A DNA stretch of 64,000 nucleotides from Bdellovibrionaceae bacterium UBA2339 (GCA_002344785.1 DDUL01000009.1:1-64000), one strand, 5' to 3'. Counted from the first letter of the stretch, positions 16,062 to 24,094 are shown. Notes: generated from the letters alone by a model not told the origin. Numbers and translations: made by a program.

Positions 16062-17106
16062 GCGCTTGCTCTGGCTATGGCGGCAGACTTGGCCAGTACT
16101 TGGTGAAGAGACTGAGATGCCTCAGGCTCCAGCGAGTCGTTCGTTTTTTGAGCCGCGATCCGCGGTCCGATTGATTTTCTTAGGTGATGTGATGCGCACG
16201 CACAGAGAGTGGGTGCCAAGAGTGTCGGCTGCACTTCGTGAACGCCTTCGCAGCGCCGACTTGATCTTAGCGAACTGCGAAGGTCCTGTGCTTCACGAGC
16301 GTGTGACGCGCCGACCGCTGTTCACCATTCGATATGCGATGGCGCGTGAATACATTGAGCAAGTCATGGCGGCGACCTCGGTGCCGGCGGATCGCTGGGT
16401 CTGGAGTTTAGCCAACAATCACGCGGGTGATTTTGGCGAGGACGGTGTTCGGCGAACGGCGGCGACTCTCGAAAGTTTGGGCGCGCAAGTTGTGGGGTTG
16501 AAGGATTGGGATCTGATTCGTGTGGCGCACGAAAAGCTGGCGATTCAGGCGTGGACGCAATGGGAAAATCATCCACTCGGATCCGGAGAGGGCAAGTCAG
16601 CTTGGCGACCGAATCGGCTTCGAGGTGGTGCGCCGCCGAAAGTGCCGCACTTGGCGCGCATCGCCTTGCCGCACTGGGGATTAGAGTTCCGATATTTTCC
16701 AACTGCGGAGCAACGAGCTTGGGCGCGTGAGTGGGCTGAGCAAGATGTGCGATTGATTGTCGGGCATCATGGGCATGTCGCTCAGCCCTTGGAGTGGATT
16801 GATCGAACCCCAGCGAAAGCATTGGCGGCCTACGGCATTGGAAATTGGCTTGGCGTGCAGTGGAGTTGGCCGACGATGAACTTTGGAGCGCTCATCGTTG
16901 ATCTTGAGACTGAGGGCGAACGACGCGGCCAGTTCGCAGGCTATGAAATGCTTTGTTTGCAGCGGGTTCCTCATCCTGAGGTCAAAGCTGAGATTCGCTT
17001 GCACAGCGAGGCGGGCGAACGTAAGCACGAGTCTGAGGCGATTTTCCGACGCGTCGGCTGGTTGGCTGATCGCGGAACACCGCATGGAACCGGGCGGACG
17101 AGGTGA
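16036..17106 (+). CDS. CapA-like (PGA_cap) metallophosphatase-fold protein
   Basis: 356 residues; ATG 16036 has GGGGG four bases upstream and lies inside the end of the preceding gene. Motifs of the CapA/PgsA calcineurin-like family are present in order: LIFLGDVM, ANCEGP, SLANNHAGDFGEDGV, a Leu/Pro-rich segment with LPHWG, and LIVGHHGHVAQPLEW followed by YGIGNW. Family members act in poly-gamma-glutamate capsule export or as envelope phosphatases. No capB/capC neighbours are seen and no signal peptide is evident, so the role here is open. The gene ends five bases before the next start. Confidence 0.82.
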   Translation: MFNQYPLSERLLWLWRQTWPVLGEETEMPQAPASRSFFEPRSAVRLIFLGDVMRTHREWVPRVSAALRERLRSADLILANCEGPVLHERVTRRPLFTIRYAMAREYIEQVMAATSVPADRWVWSLANNHAGDFGEDGVRRTAATLESLGAQVVGLKDWDLIRVAHEKLAIQAWTQWENHPLGSGEGKSAWRPNRLRGGAPPKVPHLARIALPHWGLEFRYFPTAEQRAWAREWAEQDVRLIVGHHGHVAQPLEWIDRTPAKALAAYGIGNWLGVQWSWPTMNFGALIVDLETEGERRGQFAGYEMLCLQRVPHPEVKAEIRLHSEAGERKHESEAIFRRVGWLADRGTPHGTGRTR

Positions 17107-17152
17107 ACGCGATGAACGCGATGAACACGATGAGCGCGATGAATAACATGAG
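17103..17152 (+). repeat. imperfect 9-bp repeat over the start of the ferritin-like gene
   Basis: GAACGCGAT-type units recur five times (GTGAACGCGATGAACGCG, then CACGAT, GAGCGCGAT, GAATAAC). They encode a Met-Asn-Ala-rich N-terminus with five in-frame Met codons. GAGGTGA immediately before the block is a strong Shine-Dalgarno and overlaps the upstream stop. Confidence 0.8.
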
Positions 17153-17963
17153 CACATTGCGGCGATTCGAAGCTGGGTTGCGTGATCGTGTGACCTTGTT
17201 CTTTTTGCGTCGGGTTGCGCGAACGGCCCGAGGCCAGGCGCATTTGCTTCAACATCTCGCCAACGCCGAGAGCGAAGGTGAGATTCCTCTCTTTGATGCG
17301 GTTGCGGAATATATGGAGAGAGTCTGGCAAGACGAGGGTCGTGCGAAACTTGCTCGAATTCATCGCGAGGATGAAACACGTCACGTCGCTATGCTCGAGG
17401 GCGAAATCGCTCGCTTGCTGGTGAATCCGCAGGAAGCGCAATTGCCTGAATCGATGAGCTTTGTTCCACTTCTGGGCGAGCGCTTGGCGCCGATTCGCAA
17501 GGCCCGCATCGATTCGGATCAAGATGTGGCCGAGTTCTACTCGGCACTATTGGCCATCGAGGTTCGTACCGCTCACAATCTCAACCTCTTCGCACAAGCC
17601 TTTCGCGAGAATGGCAATGAAACTGGCGCTAGAATCTTAAAGTCCATTGCCGACGATGAAGTCCGTCATCAGGGCTATTGCCGATCCATTCTGGGGCGCT
17701 GTGAAATATCAGCGCGAGAGCTGGAGTTGGTGTTGCGGAAGTGGAGTCGCATTGAGGCCTGGGCTTTCGCTCGACTCAATGCCATGGATTTGCAGTTCAC
17801 CACGGAGCGCGGAATTCTATTGCTTCCTCGGTTTTGGATCCGCGTGGCGATGTTGGCGGCTCAGTCCGAAGTGAAGCGTGCCGATCGGCTCATGGAGAGT
17901 GTGGAGGCTCAGCGGCTTTCGGCGATGAGGGCTTCGACTGACGCAATTGCAACCCGCGCTTGA
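17112..17963 (+). CDS. ferritin-like putative di-iron protein
   Basis: 283 residues from ATG 17112, five bases after GAGGTGA; GTG 17103 and the next ATGs are in frame. All-helical, with two EExxH-type motifs about 110 residues apart: HREDETRHVAML and IADDEVRHQGYC, plus Glu residues in preceding helices (ESEGEIPLFD, LAIEVRTAHNL). This matches the four-helix di-iron ferritin-like superfamily, which includes oxygenases, desaturases and rubrerythrins; the substrate cannot be told. Context with a UbiB homologue and a di-iron hydroxylase suggests lipid or quinone oxidation. Its 3' end overlaps the convergent SCO gene by 74 bases. Confidence 0.75.
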   Translation: MNAMNTMSAMNNMSTLRRFEAGLRDRVTLFFLRRVARTARGQAHLLQHLANAESEGEIPLFDAVAEYMERVWQDEGRAKLARIHREDETRHVAMLEGEIARLLVNPQEAQLPESMSFVPLLGERLAPIRKARIDSDQDVAEFYSALLAIEVRTAHNLNLFAQAFRENGNETGARILKSIADDEVRHQGYCRSILGRCEISARELELVLRKWSRIEAWAFARLNAMDLQFTTERGILLLPRFWIRVAMLAAQSEVKRADRLMESVEAQRLSAMRASTDAIATRA

Positions 17964-18612
17964 TGAAGTCGGCCGTGGTGCCGCCCAGTATTTCCACATC
18001 GCCCAAGATCTCAATCAAAGTTTCATCTTGCGACGGCTTGGTGTGGCCTGGTGAAGGGGATGCCGCGGCGTTTTTGCGATTCAAATTCGACGCAGAGAAA
18101 GCCTTCGAGCGAAGTTTAATCCAAGTGAGACGACTCGTATGGGAAAGATGTGTTTCACTTTTGTGATCGCCGAAGCCTTGTTGTATCGCGCCGGCCAACT
18201 TTCGCGTGAGCTCGAGATTGGATTTCAGAAACGTCCAATGATCGCGAAGCACACCCTGCTTTTGCATCCACTCTCTCAGGCTCTTTGGAGTTTCTTGATC
18301 TGGATCAATTGAGATCAAGATCATCGGCAACTGCAGCTTTTGCGTCTGCAGCTCATCATCCAAGGATTTGAGTCTTTGTCCCGTCAGCGGGCAAAGCGTT
18401 GGACAACTCGAGTAGGCTAAGGCCACCCAGACTCCGTCAGGAGATTTGACGAGTGAATCGTGCAGACTCAAGTTCTCACCACGGTGCGAGACCCAGGCCT
18501 TCTGTTGCCAAATGATGACGGAGGGGCCAGAGGCCTCGGTCGCCTCAGTATTCACCACGAGGAGATTGAGCAACACGAGGGCCTTAAGGAGCAATGGTGT
18601 AGACAGGCGCAT
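17890..18612 (-). CDS. SCO1/SenC-family copper chaperone
   Basis: 240 residues from ATG 18612, overlapping the end of the copper-monooxygenase gene by 29 bases. An N-terminal hydrophobic segment (LLLKALVLLNLLVV) is a signal or anchor. The thioredoxin-like SCO fold shows YSSCPTLCP (CxxxC copper ligands), ILISIDPDQETP and a later His (HLSHTSRLTWI) that would complete the site. SCO proteins pass copper to cytochrome oxidase CuA or to other exported copper enzymes. Co-transcription with a two-copper monooxygenase makes that enzyme the likely client. A Ser/Ala/Lys-rich insert (about residues 165-190) and a Pro/Ser tail are additions to the usual fold. Confidence 0.88.
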   Translation of the reverse strand: MRLSTPLLLKALVLLNLLVVNTEATEASGPSVIIWQQKAWVSHRGENLSLHDSLVKSPDGVWVALAYSSCPTLCPLTGQRLKSLDDELQTQKLQLPMILISIDPDQETPKSLREWMQKQGVLRDHWTFLKSNLELTRKLAGAIQQGFGDHKSETHLSHTSRLTWIKLRSKAFSASNLNRKNAAASPSPGHTKPSQDETLIEILGDVEILGGTTADFIKRGLQLRQSKPSSPKAAEPPHSP

Positions 18613-21376
18613 ACTGACCGCTGTTGAGCATTTGAAGTTTGGCCTCGTTGTCGGTCGCGCCGACGCCGTAGCCGATGTACACGGTATTTCCTGTGAGTGT
18701 GGAGAGATCGGACTGCTGTGTGACGACGACGTCGTGGACAAGACCGAGTGTCACGCGCTGAGCGACCGGAACAGTCTGTGTGGCGGGATCTTGGATCTCT
18801 GAGAAATTTCGATTTTCGTCCATGTAGTACATTTTGCCGCCGATGAAAGCCATCACGTAGATGCGGCCACTCATGCCTCGATGATCCGATCGCGGTTGCA
18901 CGCGCAAGCTAAGATTTCGAGCCGTGATGGGGCCGCTGACCGAGGCCACGCTGTAACTCGCCGGTGACGGAGTCGCTGAAGGCGTGGGGCTAGGCGATGG
19001 CGACGGCGTTGGGGATGGCGTCGCAGTGGGTGTCGGCGTGCCGGTTCCCGGAGTCGACATCGTCGGCGTTGAACCGATCGTGAGAACTTTTGCGAAGCGA
19101 CCCGCGGCAAGATGTTCGGGTGTGGCTTGCGCGTCCGCTCCTAACCCGTAACCGACATAGATTTCTGCACCCAGAATTCCAGTGAGGTCGGCTTGTTGGG
19201 CGAGCGTCGCGTTGACTTCCGCAGGCAAGGCGCCAGCAAAGTAAGCGGGAAGTGGCGAATCGAAATTGGGCACAGCGATGAACTGTCCATCGGCGCGCAT
19301 GTAATAGAAGGATGTGCCAATCTTCACGGCAATGAAGACTCGACCTTCTTGGCCGACGTGCGAAGGTGAAACTCGCGCGCGCACGCGAATGCTTCGCGCC
19401 GTGATGGGGCCAGAATCTTCGATGAGTTGGAAGGCGTAGTCGGTCGCCGGCGGCGGGGCAGAAGTCTGATAGGCGAATACGAAACACATCTCTTGATTGG
19501 TGTTTTCGCCAAACTGAACCGGCGTGGTCGAACGTGGGTTGTTGGTCGAGTACTCGCAGCGAACTTTGATTTGATCAGCGCTGGCAAGATTCGTCGGCGA
19601 GGTCGAGAAGTAATTGAATTGCCAATTGAAGTCGAAGCGATTGACTCGAGCCAAGCAGGTCTCCGCGCCGCCGCTGATTTTGGAGATCTGAATGCGCTTT
19701 CCGTGATTGTGCATGTGAGGCATGTAGCCGTGGATCTTGGTGTTCGTCGAGGGCACATGCGCGGCCTGAGTACGCTCGCGAACAATGTTGTCGCTCAGCG
19801 CGGGAAGTGCCGTGCCGTTGGCCTCGTACGCCACCCACTCGGCGGATGCGACAGCTGAAGTCGCCGTCTTCACCACGATTTGACTCTGATCTTGTGCGCC
19901 CGGCGCTTGCGAATTGTTGTAATGCATCTGCATCACGAGCTTGCGGTTGCCTGTGACTTTCAAGCCCGTGCCTTGCGGCAAGTACTCAACTCCAGTTCCC
20001 GGCGCCCAAATCACCAAAGGCACGGCGGGCACGTCGATGCCGCCATGACAAGGGTAAGAGGCATCGGGGCGTCCTTGAGTCTTGGCAACGGCATCCAACT
20101 CGGCTTGCTGTGAAGTCGGCATGTACAAAATGACGTGATGGACGAGCAAGCGATTGCCCGGCTTCACTTCAAAAGCTGTGATGTGCTTGTCTTGAAGATC
20201 CAACGGATCAATCACGAAGCATCGATACTCATCGACGCTGCCGCTGGGCGGACTAGGTCGATAGGGAGCCTTCATGCTGAGGGACTTGATGTCTGAGCCG
20301 TTGGGCTGCAGTGAAGGCAGGCTCGACGGAGCCAGGCTACGGTTTTCTTCGCCGCGAACGGGAACGCCGTTCACAGTTTTCATGGTCAGCCAAGAAGAGA
20401 GTGCGGCGCGCTCACTGGAACTCATGCGCATGTCGCCATGGAAGCTGCCGCAAGTTCCAGATTGATCGATCGCCCAAGGCGGCATTCGTCCACCGTCAAC
20501 GGCGCTCAACATGTTCACACCCAGCGCAGCGACGTTGTTGGAATTGCTGAAATCGAGATTGGCGGCAATTCTTCCGGAGCTGTGACATTGCAGACAACGA
20601 TTCTTGAGTGCTGGCCCCACACTCAGTTCAAAGACGCTCTGTCCTGGACCCGGCGTTGCCGTCGGTGTGGCGGTCGCTGTCGGAGTTGGCGTCGGTGAAC
20701 TGGATGGTGTCGGTGTGGGAGGTGTGTACGCGCGAGTCGGAATGTTTTGCTCGCCAGGAATGGGAACGCCATTCACAGTTTTCGTTGCGAGCCAATTGGC
20801 GAGAAGATTTCGTTCGGCCGTACTGATCGGTGTGGATCCAGATGGCGGCATGCGACCGCCGTCGATCGCCGAAAGCATGGCGGAGCCACTGGCCGCGACC
20901 AAATTGGAGTTAGCGAAATTGTAGCCGCCGGATGCGAGTGTGGCGCTATGACACTGCAAGCACTTCGCGGCGACCACTGGGCCGATGTTGCGTTCATAGT
21001 CGGAGACTTGTGCGGGCGTCGGCGAAGGCGTGGCGCTCGCGGAAGGCGTCATGCTGGGAGTTGGCGTGGGTGTTTGTCCATTGGGTGTTGGGCCAGGTGT
21101 TGGGCTGGGTGTGCTTGTGCTGCCTGGTGAACTTGTGGGGCTAGGGCGAGGTGTTCCACCACCACCAACTTGATCGAGAGGTACGCCAGGCTGAGAACCT
21201 TGTCGCGATTGAGAAAGTGAGGCGAGGTCCGCGTAGGACTCTTCGTCGATCTGAAACTGACCGGCGCAATTCTGAAAAAGGAACACAAGTCCAACGACCA
21301 GCGAAACGCTGACCACGGCCATCGCGGAATTGCGAATCCAGTCCGAGTTCACCTTGGACCAACGGGGCGCCACCAC
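18584..21376 (-). CDS. lipoprotein with two haem-c motifs and a PHM/DBM-type copper monooxygenase domain
   Basis: 930 residues from GTG 21376 (GGGGGA seven bases upstream). Lipobox FLFQNC with Cys37. Order: Pro/Thr/Ser linker (75-122); haem motif CLQCH 139-143; second linker (218-245); CLQCH 261-265; copper monooxygenase core 380-650; then two copies of a roughly 115-residue domain (SGPITAR...IYVGYG, IYIGYG) separated by a third Pro/Thr linker. Copper ligands of peptidylglycine/dopamine monooxygenases can be placed: His413-His414 and His485 (CuH), His554/His556 in PHMHNHG and Met630 in NQEMC (CuM). Probably outer-membrane attached. Fused haem domains could supply electrons, which animal enzymes take from ascorbate. 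The substrate is unknown. The SCO chaperone overlaps its end. Confidence 0.85.
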   Translation of the reverse strand: MVAPRWSKVNSDWIRNSAMAVVSVSLVVGLVFLFQNCAGQFQIDEESYADLASLSQSRQGSQPGVPLDQVGGGGTPRPSPTSSPGSTSTPSPTPGPTPNGQTPTPTPSMTPSASATPSPTPAQVSDYERNIGPVVAAKCLQCHSATLASGGYNFANSNLVAASGSAMLSAIDGGRMPPSGSTPISTAERNLLANWLATKTVNGVPIPGEQNIPTRAYTPPTPTPSSSPTPTPTATATPTATPGPGQSVFELSVGPALKNRCLQCHSSGRIAANLDFSNSNNVAALGVNMLSAVDGGRMPPWAIDQSGTCGSFHGDMRMSSSERAALSSWLTMKTVNGVPVRGEENRSLAPSSLPSLQPNGSDIKSLSMKAPYRPSPPSGSVDEYRCFVIDPLDLQDKHITAFEVKPGNRLLVHHVILYMPTSQQAELDAVAKTQGRPDASYPCHGGIDVPAVPLVIWAPGTGVEYLPQGTGLKVTGNRKLVMQMHYNNSQAPGAQDQSQIVVKTATSAVASAEWVAYEANGTALPALSDNIVRERTQAAHVPSTNTKIHGYMPHMHNHGKRIQISKISGGAETCLARVNRFDFNWQFNYFSTSPTNLASADQIKVRCEYSTNNPRSTTPVQFGENTNQEMCFVFAYQTSAPPPATDYAFQLIEDSGPITARSIRVRARVSPSHVGQEGRVFIAVKIGTSFYYMRADGQFIAVPNFDSPLPAYFAGALPAEVNATLAQQADLTGILGAEIYVGYGLGADAQATPEHLAAGRFAKVLTIGSTPTMSTPGTGTPTPTATPSPTPSPSPSPTPSATPSPASYSVASVSGPITARNLSLRVQPRSDHRGMSGRIYVMAFIGGKMYYMDENRNFSEIQDPATQTVPVAQRVTLGLVHDVVVTQQSDLSTLTGNTVYIGYGVGATDNEAKLQMLNSGQYAPVYTIAP

Positions 21377-21834
21377 TACAAATCCCCCAATGCGACCTTC
21401 CGATCGCAGCCTTCTATTTTAATTGTCTTCAACCTCATCGGCGAGATCTCAAAGACTTGAGACTTTCATCCTCAAGTTCAATTCACCTGAAAGCGCATGG
21501 TGTCTCAGCTTGAGACGTGAATTTTGATCTTGCGGTAGGGCGAAGAGTCTGGGTCAGCTGAGGCCAAGTCCAAAAATCCACACAGCAGCCGTAGCGCAAA
21601 CCCAAACTAAGCTCATGGACCATTCACTCATTGTGTTCGACATATTTCGGATTCCTTTCCGTTCAAGTCCCCATGTTTCGGGACTTGGATTTTGATGGCC
21701 GGCAAGTCGATCCGTGACTTGTGGCAGGGGAAAGAGAGGGCCCGAGATCAGGCCCTCTCAGCAAAGTCTGTGGCTTCAACTCATCGCGTTTCAGCCCAAG
21801 AGCTTCAACGCGATCTATTTCAGTTCATCGCGTT
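21377..21834. other. 458-bp intergenic region downstream of flagellin 1
   Basis: It contains a terminator-like hairpin (21734-21759), a 34-bp copy of the flagellin 3' end (21781-21814) and the promoter region for the minus-strand lipoprotein gene starting at 21376. No further gene is seen; short frames across it are without Shine-Dalgarno or family signature. Confidence 0.6.
21734..21759 (-). terminator. intrinsic terminator of flagellin 1
   Basis: Perfect nine-base stem GAGAGGGCC/GGCCCTCTC with an eight-base loop. On the minus strand it is followed by TTTCCCC. It is 76 bases beyond the flagellin stop and beyond the duplicated 3' end. Confidence 0.7.
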
Positions 21835-21858
21835 TCAGCCCAGGAGCTTCAACGCGAT
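21781..21858. repeat. 34-bp direct repeat duplicating the flagellin 3' end
   Basis: Copy A (21781-21814) and copy B (21825-21858) differ at a single base. Copy B is the last codons of the flagellin gene with its stop (encoding IALKLLG); copy A repeats the same codons and stop just downstream, spaced by 44 bases start to start. The result is a non-coding echo of the gene end. Confidence 0.92.
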
Positions 21859-22668
21859 TTGTTGCATGTTATTCGCCTGTCCCAACACGCTCACGCCGGC
21901 TTGCATGAGGATGTTGTTGCGGACGAGCTCGGCGCTTTCCGCGGCGACATCTGTGTCGCGGATTCGCGAGTTCGCGGCAGACAAGTTTTCATCGGCCACA
22001 GCCAAGTTTTGAATCGTCGACTGCAGTCGGTTTTGCATCGCACCGAAGTTGGCGCGAATCGCATTCACCGACACCAAGGCTCGGTCAATCACGTCCATGC
22101 TGACTTGTGCACCTTCCTTCGAACCCACTTGCTCAGCGGTCATGCCGAGAGCGTCGAGGCTGGCGTTCGCTGCCGAAGCATTGAACGAGATGCGATCCTT
22201 GAAGGGATCGTTGTACGTTCCAACTTGGATGTCGATCAGTCCGCCCGTTCCGTTGAGCAGGTCGCGTCCGTTGAAGCGTGTCACCTCGGTGATCCGCTGA
22301 ATTTCGGACTTGAGCTGCTGATATTCCACGTCCAGGAACTTACGTTCTGTATCGCCAATCGTATCGGACGACGCCTGCACTGCGAGCTCGCGAAGGCGAA
22401 TCAACATATTCGAGACTTCGTTCAAGCCACCTTCGGCGACTTGCACGAGCGAAATACCGTCGTTCGCGTTGCGGTTCGCTTGGCGAAGACCGCGAATCTG
22501 ACCCTTCAAGTTCTCGCTGATCGCGAGTCCCGCGGCATCGTCCGCCGCTTGGTTGATTCGATAGCCTGAGCTCAATCGAGCCAAGCTCTGGTTCGCCGAG
22601 CGTTGCGTTCCGACCAAGCTTTTTTGAGCGTTCAACGACGCCACATTGGTCGCAATACGTAAACCCAT
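21835..22668 (-). CDS. fliC: flagellin (copy 1)
   Basis: 277 residues, a short flagellin with N- and C-terminal D0/D1 domains and little D2/D3. AAGGAGGA precedes the ATG. The N-terminus MGLRIATNVASLNAQKSL, the RLSSGYRINQAADDAAGLAI segment and C-terminal ANSRIRDTDVAAESAELVR match bacterial flagellins and the usual TLR5-contact region. It is exported by the flagellar type III apparatus and polymerises in the filament. It is clearly paralogous to copy 2, 464 bases upstream on the same strand. The leader carries a perfect 7-bp hairpin (22759-22775) and a weak sigma-28-like site. Confidence 0.97.
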   Translation of the reverse strand: MGLRIATNVASLNAQKSLVGTQRSANQSLARLSSGYRINQAADDAAGLAISENLKGQIRGLRQANRNANDGISLVQVAEGGLNEVSNMLIRLRELAVQASSDTIGDTERKFLDVEYQQLKSEIQRITEVTRFNGRDLLNGTGGLIDIQVGTYNDPFKDRISFNASAANASLDALGMTAEQVGSKEGAQVSMDVIDRALVSVNAIRANFGAMQNRLQSTIQNLAVADENLSAANSRIRDTDVAAESAELVRNNILMQAGVSVLGQANNMQQIALKLLG

Positions 22669-22758
22669 CCTATCCTCCTTGTTTCATCAGATCCTCCTTG
22701 ATCGGTGCCAACCTTGGCTGAACGACACTTCATGCGTCGTTTGTTTACTGGGGTTTAC

Positions 22759-22775
22759 GTGTCCACCATGGACAC
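22759..22775 (-). promoter_or_regulatory. leader hairpin of flagellin 1
   Basis: GTGTCCA/TGGACAC, seven perfect pairs with a three-base loop, about 90 bases upstream of the start codon within the predicted 5' leader. A role in mRNA stability or CsrA/FlaG-type control is possible but only inferred. Confidence 0.5.
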
Positions 22776-22785
22776 CCCCATAGCT

Positions 22786-22812
22786 GGATCGGAATTTTCG
22801 AAAGTGTTTTTG
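22786..22812 (-). promoter_or_regulatory. candidate sigma-28 (FliA) promoter of flagellin 1
   Basis: On the minus strand CAAAAACA, 11 bases, TCCGATCC. It shares AAA and CCGAT with the FliA consensus TAAAGTTT-N11-GCCGATAA. It is weaker than the site before copy 2 and would give a leader of about 110 bases. Confidence 0.35.
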
Positions 22813-22976
22813 AGTCCAGTTGAGGTCTAGGGTGCCGAGTGATTTGGAAATTGCGAGGACGAAGCACGCGACAGCGTGCGGGCGCATTCCATCGTCGACG
22901 GCGACGAGGCGCGAAGGGGGAGCCAGTCGGTTCCCAGATATCGGAGAGCGAATCTCTGATATCGAACTGAATAAAT

Positions 22977-23006
22977 GGGGAGGAAGGAGTTAGATCCTCC
23001 CTCCCC
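22977..23006 (-). terminator. terminator-like hairpin after flagellin 2
   Basis: Eleven-base G/C-rich stem GGGGAGGaAGG against CCTcCCTCCCC with one mismatch and an eight-base loop. On the minus strand it is followed by ATTTATT. It lies 127 bases after the stop of copy 2. Confidence 0.55.
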
Positions 23007-23132
23007 AAAAGCAGGAAACAGATTCGTCGGTCACGCCGGAAGAAAGCGTTCGCCTTCGTCCAGGTGTATTCTCACTCAAGCTGACGTCTCTCGACGTTAG
23101 AACTCAAGCGAAGTCACGGGAGTCAGAGTTCG

Positions 23133-23981
23133 TCAGCCTTGGAACGTGCGGTTCAAGAGCGAAAGCGCTGTGTTGGATGTTTGGTTCGCTTGGGCGAGGA
23201 CCGAAGTGCCCGCTTGCAACAAGATGTTGTTGCGCGTGAGCTCTGCGGTTTCCTCAGCGACATCCACATCGCGAATTCGCGAGTTCGCTGCTGACAAGTT
23301 CTCGACCGAGACAGCTAAGTTACCAATTGTCGACTGTAAGCGGTTCTGGATCGCACCGAAGTCGGCGCGCATCGCGGACACACTGACAATCGCAGCATCG
23401 ATTGCAGACAAGCTGTTCTGCGCGGACGCCTTATCGGCAACGCTGGTCAGGTTGATGCCGAGAGCTGCGCTATTGGCGTCAGCTTTCGATGCATCGAACG
23501 TGAGGCGGTCGATATTTGGATCGTTTCGAGTTCCAACTTGGAAATCGAGAACTGACCCCGTTCCGCTGAGCAGTTGAGTTCCGTTGAACTCTGTGCCGTC
23601 GGCGATTCGATCGATTTCGGAGACGAGCTGGTCATATTCCACGTTAAGGAACTGACGCTCGACCGGACCGATCGTGTCCGAAGCAGCTTGTACTGCAAGT
23701 TCGCGCAGGCGAATCATGATGCTCGAAATCTCGTTCAGTCCGCCTTCCGCAACTTGGACGAGTGAGACACCGTCCTGAGCGTTGCGTGACGCCTGTTTGA
23801 GACCCCGGATCTGTGCCCGCAGGTTTTCACTAATTGCCAATCCCGCTGCGTCGTCTCCGGCCCGATTGATTCGGTAGCCAGAGGACAAGCGTTCAAGGCT
23901 CTTGTCCAATCCCCACTTCGTTCCCAACAAGTTTCGTTGGGCGTTCAGTGAGGCCACGTTTGTATTGATCCGAAGACCCAT
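23133..23981 (-). CDS. fliC: flagellin (copy 2)
   Basis: 282 residues. ATG 23981 is preceded by AAGGAGGAGG and gives the standard N-terminus MGLRINTNVASLNAQRNL; an upstream in-frame extension is untranslated leader. RLSSGYRINRAGDDAAGLAI and C-terminal SRIRDVDVAEETAELTRNNI are flagellin D1/D0 signatures. The C-terminus is four to five residues longer than in copy 1 (LLNRTFQG). The two copies differ throughout, so they are old paralogues rather than a fresh duplication. Bdellovibrio-type filaments are built from several flagellins. A sigma-28-like promoter lies at 24068-24094. Confidence 0.97.
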   Translation of the reverse strand: MGLRINTNVASLNAQRNLLGTKWGLDKSLERLSSGYRINRAGDDAAGLAISENLRAQIRGLKQASRNAQDGVSLVQVAEGGLNEISSIMIRLRELAVQAASDTIGPVERQFLNVEYDQLVSEIDRIADGTEFNGTQLLSGTGSVLDFQVGTRNDPNIDRLTFDASKADANSAALGINLTSVADKASAQNSLSAIDAAIVSVSAMRADFGAIQNRLQSTIGNLAVSVENLSAANSRIRDVDVAEETAELTRNNILLQAGTSVLAQANQTSNTALSLLNRTFQG

Positions 23982-24003
23982 ACATCCTCCTCCTTGAGAA
24001 CCA

Positions 24004-24046
24004 ACCGTCTTCCTTGACGGTGGGGTTCGAACATCATGTTCAAACC
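24004..24046 (-). promoter_or_regulatory. two hairpins in the leader of flagellin 2
   Basis: ACCGTC/GACGGT with a six-base loop (24004-24021) and GGTTcGAACA/TGTTCaAACC with a three-base loop and one mismatch (24024-24046). Both lie between the predicted transcription start and the Shine-Dalgarno, so they would be in the mRNA leader. Confidence 0.5.
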
Positions 24047-24067
24047 AGGGTTCCGTACCTGAATTAC

Positions 24068-24094
24068 CTATCGGCGTCTCATTCTGAGGCTTGA
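24068..24094 (-). promoter_or_regulatory. candidate sigma-28 (FliA) promoter of flagellin 2
   Basis: On the minus strand TCAAGCCT, exactly 11 bases, GCCGATAG. The -10 matches the FliA consensus GCCGATAA at seven of eight positions and the spacing is standard. Expected start about 80 bases before the ATG. Confidence 0.6.

Larger units (their letters stand above)
22669..23132. other. 464-bp region between the flagellin genes
   Basis: No gene. It holds the copy 2 terminator candidate (22977-23006), a second inverted repeat built on GATATC arms (22937-22963), a candidate sigma-28 site for copy 1 (22786-22812) and a leader hairpin (22759-22775). So copy 1 probably has its own promoter. Confidence 0.6.

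Noticed and set aside
18950..21170. Apparent minisatellites of PTPTP type
   Set aside because: They are coding linkers of the lipoprotein at 18584-21376 and need no separate explanation.
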